NCBI GenBank assembly: GCA_024663395.1
Contig: JANFAH010000021.1
Span: forward strand, 496,001 to 560,000
Direction of reading: 5' to 3'
Source of the DNA: Pisolithus tinctorius
Taxonomy: Eukaryota; Basidiomycota; Agaricomycetes; Boletales; Pisolithaceae
Length of the DNA: 64,000 nt
The position numbers and the translations under genes are program-made. Shown in pieces: positions 59,096-64,000 of the stretch (the stretch's first letter is position 1; each line of letters opens with the position of its first letter). The notes beneath the pieces were generated by a model, which searched no databases, was not told the DNA's origin, and was given only the letters and a program-made list of their open reading frames with translations.

Positions 59096-59759
59096 TATGG
59101 TCTCGCAGAATACTTGTCTACGAGACGATTTTGTTTGTTCTGTTATTGCAAAACACTCGTTATGATTCATACCGATTTTTCTCCCTCGTTCGTTGTATCA
59201 TCTTTATATTTTATTCTGCTTGCCTCCCTTTTTTTTTTTACTCGAATACGTCTATGTGCTCCCTCTCTTTGGCTATTAGATTATAATGACAATAGGTATG
59301 ACGATGATCCTCATGCAGTGAGATTGGTTCTCGTGGTGAGGCTCAGAGGGCCACCTGTACGGATTAGTGTTTGGATGATGTAAGCAGTGTTGGAGAGTCG
59401 CCGGGACGGCTTCTCGAAAGTATTCGTCACGCCACCGTGCTCTTGCGCTATGGGAGGAGCTGTGCTACTGGACAACAGTCAGCCTTCCGGCTTCCAAACT
59501 TTCAGAACTTCGCGCCGTGTCGTCGTCAGCCTCCAGCACACGTCTACTGGAAGTTGGAACGTTGACTAACTGACTTACTGAGCAAACGGCAGGCTTTGTC
59601 AGCGTCAATGGAAATGCACTTACATCATCGCAAGCAGGGCTCCTGAATCGATGGCGCAATTGATCGGAGTAGTTGCACACACATATACGCGGTAGTATAA
59701 AACCGTTTGACTCACTTTCAGATGTTTACCAAGTCAAATCCACTCCCCACTCTCACGAA
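59096..59759. other. Intergenic: FHA gene 3' end and cystathionine gamma-lyase promoter
   Basis: No gene. A TATAAAA box at 59696-59702 lies 58 bases before the next start codon. Confidence 0.55.
59696..59702 (+). promoter_or_regulatory. TATA box of the cystathionine gamma-lyase gene
   Basis: TATAAAA, 58 bases upstream of ATG 59760; the short spacing implies a very short 5' UTR. Confidence 0.5.
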
Positions 59760-61228
59760 ATGACTATCACCAGCTACTCCAATGCCGTCTTGAATGGCAA
59801 CGAGACCCATACCCGTAAGAAACTACCGTATGCCGTCGATGGTTTCGGCACGCGAGCGATCCATGTTGGATCGGAACCAAACCCTTCCACTGGGGCAGTT
59901 ATCCCTCCCATATCGCTGAGCACGACCTACAAGCAAGACGGTGTCGGTAATCACAAGGCATGTGCCCCTCTTTCTACTCACAGACCCTAATTTCAGAATC
60001 TGACTCCTCACGTCGCGCAGGGATTCGAGTATTCGAGATCCGGAAACCCTAACCGCGATGCCCTCGAAACAGCCCTTGCCTCGTTGGAGGCCGGAGGTGC
60101 ATATGCGCTGGCATTTTCATCAGGGTCAGCGACGACTGCCACAGTGGTACAATCTATTGGACCCAACGCACACGCCGTGAGCGTGAATGACGTGTATGGC
60201 GGTACTTTCCGCTATTTCAAACGAGTTGCATCGGAAACTCAGGGTTTGGAAACCACATTCGTTGATTTTGAGAATGCAGATGATGATACGATATTGGCCT
60301 CATTCAGAGATAATACCAAAGTAGGTTTCTCTCGGCGTGTCTTGCTATCGTAGCTTTTATCTCACATCCAATTCAATAGCTGATTTGGATAGAATCACCG
60401 ACAAACCCCACGTTACGGCTTGTCGATATACCTCGTATAGTTTCCCTGGCACGTTCTCACGTCGCGAATCCCCTGGTTGTCGTGGACAATACCTTCCTCT
60501 CCCCCTTCTACCAATCACCTTTACTCCTCGGAGCAGACATCGTCGTACACAGCCTGACCAAGTATATCAATGGCCATTCAGACGTGGTCATGGGTGCTGC
60601 GATCCTTCCCCCGCATCACCTTAAACTCGCCGAAAAGCTCCGGTTCTTGCAAAATGCGCACGGCGCTGTTCCGAGCCCCTACGATAGCTGGCTGGCACAG
60701 CGTGGTTTGAAGACACTTCATTTGCGAATGAAGGCACATGGCATTAACGCACTTAAGGTTGCGAGAGCATTGCAGCGTTCCCCGTACGTCAAGGACGTAT
60801 TGTATCCGGGTCTCGAGACAAATCCGCGCAACGCCCTCGCATACCGCTTACTGTCACCGCATGGGAAGAAATTTGTAGACAACTTGAAATCGGTGACAGA
60901 TGAAGACGGTGTTAGTCCAGATAGTGAGGGTGGCTTCCCATACGGTGGAATGGTGTCCTTCCGGATTCGCGGAGGCGCGGCGGAGGCTAACCGGTTCCTA
61001 ACGGCTCTGCGACTGTTCACGCTGGCAGAATCTCTGGGCGGAGTGGAGAGTCTGGCAGAGCTACCGGCACAAATGACACATGGAAGCATCCCCGAGAAGG
61101 AAAGATCGTTGCTCGGGATCGGAGATAACCTCGTGAGGTTGTCGGTCGGAGTCGAAGAAGCAGACGACTTGGTCAGAGATGTTGAGCAAGCTCTGCAGGT
61201 TGCCTTACATGACGCAGACCACGTGTAA
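59760..61228 (+). CDS. CYS3: Cystathionine gamma-lyase
   Basis: Exons 59760-59957, 60021-60320 and 60380-61228 give 448 residues. The Cys/Met-metabolism PLP enzyme fold is clear: FGTRAIHVGSEPNPSTGAVI, PPISLSTTYKQDGVGNHKGF, EYSRSGNPNRDALE (phosphate-contacting Tyr/Arg), AFSSGSATTATV, SVNDVYGGTFRYF, IESPTNPTLRLVDI and VVDNTFLSPFYQSPL. The PLP lysine is in HSLTKYINGHSDVVMGA, followed by SYDSWLA-like SPYDSWLAQRGLKTLHLR and the terminal ESLGGVESLAELPAQMTHGS. The enzyme splits cystathionine to cysteine, 2-oxobutyrate and ammonia, the last step of transsulfuration. Cystathionine beta-lyase or gamma-synthase are possible alternatives, but the overall motif set best fits gamma-lyase. The first intron is GC-AG (59958-60020). 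The only nearby GT donor (59947) would break the frame and delete the conserved VGNHK. Confidence 0.92.
59958..60020 (+). other. GC-AG intron in the cystathionine gamma-lyase gene
   Basis: Donor CACAAG|gcatgt and acceptor gtcgcgcag; phase 0, 63 bases, joining NHK to GFEYSRSG. Confidence 0.75.
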
Positions 61229-62346
61229 TATGTACTCTGGAGTTCTTATTTATGTAGACTGTCCCCTAACGTAGACATCTGTTATTGTTATTGTTCTAGT
61301 TAAGCTGTATAACCAGCTGGTGATTTACTGTCGGGTGCATTGGTTACGCTTGAAATTTGGAAGTCCGCGATGACTCGTCTCGTGACTCGTCTCGCTATCT
61401 TTTCTGTGCAACGCATTTTCAAATGCCCCTATTATGGGGCTGTGCCGCTGATCGTGACGCATATCCGCTCACTTGCCAGCTCGCAGGGAATGCGGAAATG
61501 TATGGGAGGACACGGGAGGAATAGCAGTGCTCGGGACCTTGGCGTTTGAGGTTCCGATGATCTTCCTTACGCTCCCTGAGCCTCGCCATAGCGGCAATAT
61601 GCTCACCCTCAGGATCAATCAACTGGGCAGAGTCTGGATTGACAACGTTACGATTCTAGCCGCGACAGAAATCTTGTGTTCCTCAGACGAGCTGGTCGTA
61701 GAAAAAAATACCGAAGTGCTCGTGGCGAAGCTTCAGAGCTCATTGAATATTCAAGAACTACAGCAACTTGCAAGACGCTACGTACGGCTGACTGTTAATA
61801 GATATTCGGCAGCTTTCTTTCTGTGAGAGGTAAGTTCTATTACCCCTCTTGGTACTGAACAAGTAGGATCGAGAAATGGGCCACGTCAGTAGCGAATAGA
61901 TGGTTTAAACCTGACACTGACTGGGTGTCACCGTGATTCCACCATTCCCTGGCCTCCTGATGCATAGTGAAGCTACGATCATTCCGCTATCCTACGCATT
62001 TCCCCTCACTTGTCAGCTTGCATGGAATCTTTCTATCGTAGGGCGAGAAGGCTTAGCCACCAGCAACCACCGCCAAGATTCCATTGAATATCGGCACTCC
62101 GGAGTTGTGAGAAGGTTCAATGTGTCTTCCTCGTGGTCCCTCGGCTTCGTTATGGCGGGAATATGCTCATCCTTAGGATCACCAACTGCGCAGAGTCCAG
62201 ACTGAGACAGGATATGATTCTGGCATCGACAGTCTTCCAGTGTTGCAAACATAAACTGACCGAAAAAAAAAGATTCGTGGCGAAGCTTCTGAACTCGTCG
62301 AGCATTCAGCAACCGCAACAACTTATAGGACGCTACGTAGATCCGA
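61229..62346. other. Intergenic between convergent genes, filled by a diverged tandem duplication
   Basis: No gene. Most of the stretch consists of two related units described in the next entry. Confidence 0.55.
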
Positions 62347-62370
62347 CTAATAAATACCCGGCAACCGCTT
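61420..62370 (-). repeat. Tandem duplication of the MFS gene 3' end, two diverged units
   Basis: Unit 1 is about 61420-61820 and unit 2 about 61960-62370. Shared landmarks in order are cttgccagct / cttgtcagct, cctcgccatagcggcaatatgctc / ctcggcttcgttatggcgggaatatgctc, ctcaggatcaatcaactg / cttaggatcaccaactg, gtggcgaagcttc, and gacgctacgta. Unit 2 includes the stop codon of the MFS gene. Unit 1 keeps a degraded version of it (ttaatagatattcggcag against taataaatacccggcaa). Confidence 0.75.
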
Positions 62371-64000
62371 CCGGCGTCTGAACGCGTCGTCAAACGTCAT
62401 ACCTTCCAATTCCGCCGCTTTTTCGATACGTTCACGTTCATCCTTTTCCAACTCATCTATCTCCAGGTGTTCCATTCGTTTATTTTCCCGTATTTGGATG
62501 GTCCGAATGACTGGCAGACGTGCATATCAACTCAACGCACTGCCTTTCCAGTTATTCTACTTACCGAAGGCGACGGCTATTACTGCTAAGAGGGAGATTA
62601 GGCATATCAGGAACGAGGGGTGATACTGTGGGCCCCAACTCTCTTTCCAAATATACGAACCAGCTCTAAGGGAGGGAAGTTTTCACGGAGGCAATAAGGT
62701 AAACCATGCACTGACTGTTCACTTACATAGTTCCGGCGTTCCCAGCGGCAATCGTGAGAGCAATGACGACACTGCGTTTACTGGGCGGGCGAGGGATTGC
62801 ATTGGCGACCCATGCAATGAATACCATATCACCTAGCACGAGCAGGAGTTAGCTCCGTGTCAATATTAGTCCAGTGACTACACATACCACCAGAGCGTAG
62901 GGCCATCAAGTATTGCGAGAAGTATCTTGCAGCGATTGCCATTGTGGATAGTGATATGATAAATCCGATAATGGTGATCCACCAATATGTGACCAAGTGG
63001 AAGAAACGTTCGCCAGTGCGGTCTGTTCATGTCAGGCAAGGTACTGCTTAGCATTACTTGAGGCCTACTGACCGGAGTGCCAGGCATTAATAACACCGAT
63101 TATTGCGGGAAGGACCCACGGGGGTCTGTCACCGAAACAGTCAGGATAATCTGTATTACGGTAAAAAAAGAAAGAACAGCACTAACGCAGACATCAGGAG
63201 GGTAACATTTGTGGAGTAACCAAGGGTGGCAGTCAACCTGAAATAGATCAGAGGTCGCAAGAAGAGAAGCCATTGAACTGACGTGGGGAAGAAATTTGTG
63301 AAGCTCCCTGAGAGGAATAGGAAGAATGCCAAGAGCATAAAGAGATAAGTCTTTGCATCTTTCATGGCCATTCGGAGACCCTCGAAAATGCTTGCAGAAC
63401 GGTAAACGATGGTAACATATGTATTGACGATAGATCCTACCTAGCTTCTTCCGAGTCCATATCTACTTCGCCGACATCTTTGGCAAGTCGAAGCTGTGTC
63501 AGGCGTCTCTCTTCGGCATTCAGCCACCGAGTATTGTGGGGCTGATGATCATCAGTGCTCGATTTGGGACGGACTATCCCAGAGATGGAACCTACGTAGT
63601 CGGGAAGCAGCCACCTATGCAAAACAATTCTCGGAAGAATTCAACGCGACGAAGGATAAAGAAACCTTACATCGACAGAATTCCAACAACGACAGTTACA
63701 GTACCCTCCATAAAGAACAACCTGAATAGAGATGGTATTCGTCAAATAAACATTGAAGATTTCCAAGGTAAGGGAGACTCACCATCTCCAGGCAGCTATG
63801 TGGAACTTGTCTTTGAAGATCGCTAAAATTGCAGCAGCCAACAACTCATAGCATCTCAGCACAACTGGATGCTGTTGTTACAATGGTGACTTACGCCGCC
63901 AAATGCATGTGCCATCATTCCACCAGTAAGCAATAACGCCAACCGTAATCCAAGTTCCTGAAAAACATAAGAAGGAGGTACTTATAGTTGCATGGAACAC
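62347..64000 (-). CDS. MFS transporter, allantoate permease / anion:cation symporter type (partial)
   Basis: The 5' part lies beyond the right edge. From 64000 downward the exons read ELGLRLALLLTGGMMAHAFG, LLAAAILAIFKDKFHIAAWR, WLNAEERRLTQLRLAKDVGE (central loop), and SIFEGLRMAMKDAKTYLFML. Next come LAFFLFLSGSFTNFFPT joined to LTATLGYSTNVTLLMSAPPW, LPAIIGVINAWHSGRTGERF, and ITIIGFIISLSTMAIAARYF. VANAIPRPPSKRSVVIALTI, GSYIWKESWGPQYHPSFLIC, and a hydrophilic tail with ENKRMEHLEIDELEKDERER, AELEGMTFDDAFRRRKRLPG and TAG (62347-62349) follow. The R-R-x-x-x..Y tail and the NA.SG..R block match the Dal5/Tna1/Fen2 group of fungal symporters for allantoate, nicotinate, pantothenate or related organic anions. 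The plasma-membrane substrate cannot be told from sequence. Many short introns; at least six helices visible in the window. Confidence 0.85.

Noticed and set aside
59947..59957. GT donor (gtaatc) as an alternative to the GC donor in cystathionine gamma-lyase
   Set aside because: It would shift the frame and delete the conserved VGNHK residues.
1..64000. tRNA, rRNA and CRISPR features
   Set aside because: Looked for B-box-like GGTTCRANNC sequences and regular short repeats; the few candidates (for example near 13215 and 20022) lack a cloverleaf partner or lie in coding sequence.

Overview
The window is nuclear DNA of a filamentous basidiomycete, very probably an Agaricomycete. The evidence is: almost every gene is cut by introns of about 45-75 bases; there is an eight-cysteine class I hydrophobin; there is a HET-domain gene; there is an expanded family of membrane proteins with the DUF6533 signature; and there is a basidiomycete-style P450 with about a dozen exons. 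No bacterial, organellar, rRNA, tRNA or CRISPR feature was recognised.

Region 1 (1-20.3 kb) is repeat-rich accessory DNA. Five DUF6533 genes lie head to tail on the + strand. They fall into two subfamilies in the order A-type (1.75 kb), C-type (5.9 kb), A-type (9.9 kb), C-type (13.7 kb), C-type (17.4 kb). The order and the flanks show that an A+C pair was duplicated and that the last C-type gene was then duplicated again, recently. Between the last two copies sits about 1.3 kb of unrelated DNA with ~300-base imperfect repeats and a 28-G tract. A gene for a small secreted, probably GPI-anchored protein (19.6-20.3 kb, minus) closes the array, and broken pieces of it lie between the DUF6533 units. 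A sixth, intact C-type gene is inverted at 30.0-31.5 kb.

Region 2 (20.3-32.6 kb) is gene-poor. It holds a HET-domain protein whose reading frame appears to continue through two further exons, an orphan piece resembling a DnaJ-X domain, a DUF1275 membrane protein and the inverted DUF6533 gene.

Region 3 (32.6-52.7 kb) is gene-dense: a two-RRM RNA-binding protein; two paralogous type I/FluG-like glutamine synthetase genes with a cytochrome P450 between them on the opposite strand; an Amt/MEP ammonium transporter; a probable mitochondrial protein; a small unknown protein; an HpcH/HpaI-type aldolase; and a hydrophobin. An ammonium importer beside two ammonia-ligase-like enzymes suggests a nitrogen theme, possibly with P450-made substrates. 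That link is inference.

Region 4 (52.7-64 kb) opens with 3.8 kb of apparently decayed DNA. It then holds an FHA/coiled-coil/tail-anchored protein of SLMAP/Far10 type (a STRIPAK component in its known relatives), cystathionine gamma-lyase, and an MFS transporter of the allantoate permease type that runs off the right edge. Its 3' end is followed by a diverged second copy of itself.

The most unusual structure is at the RNA level. Exons of 14 and 11 bases in the P450 carry the I-helix motif and the haem-ligand cysteine. An 18-base exon carries the RNP1 core of an RRM. There are three apparent GC-AG introns in three separate genes, and one apparent GA-AG intron in the aldolase gene. All exon models were read by eye from splice signals and family similarity and have not been tested with RNA data.
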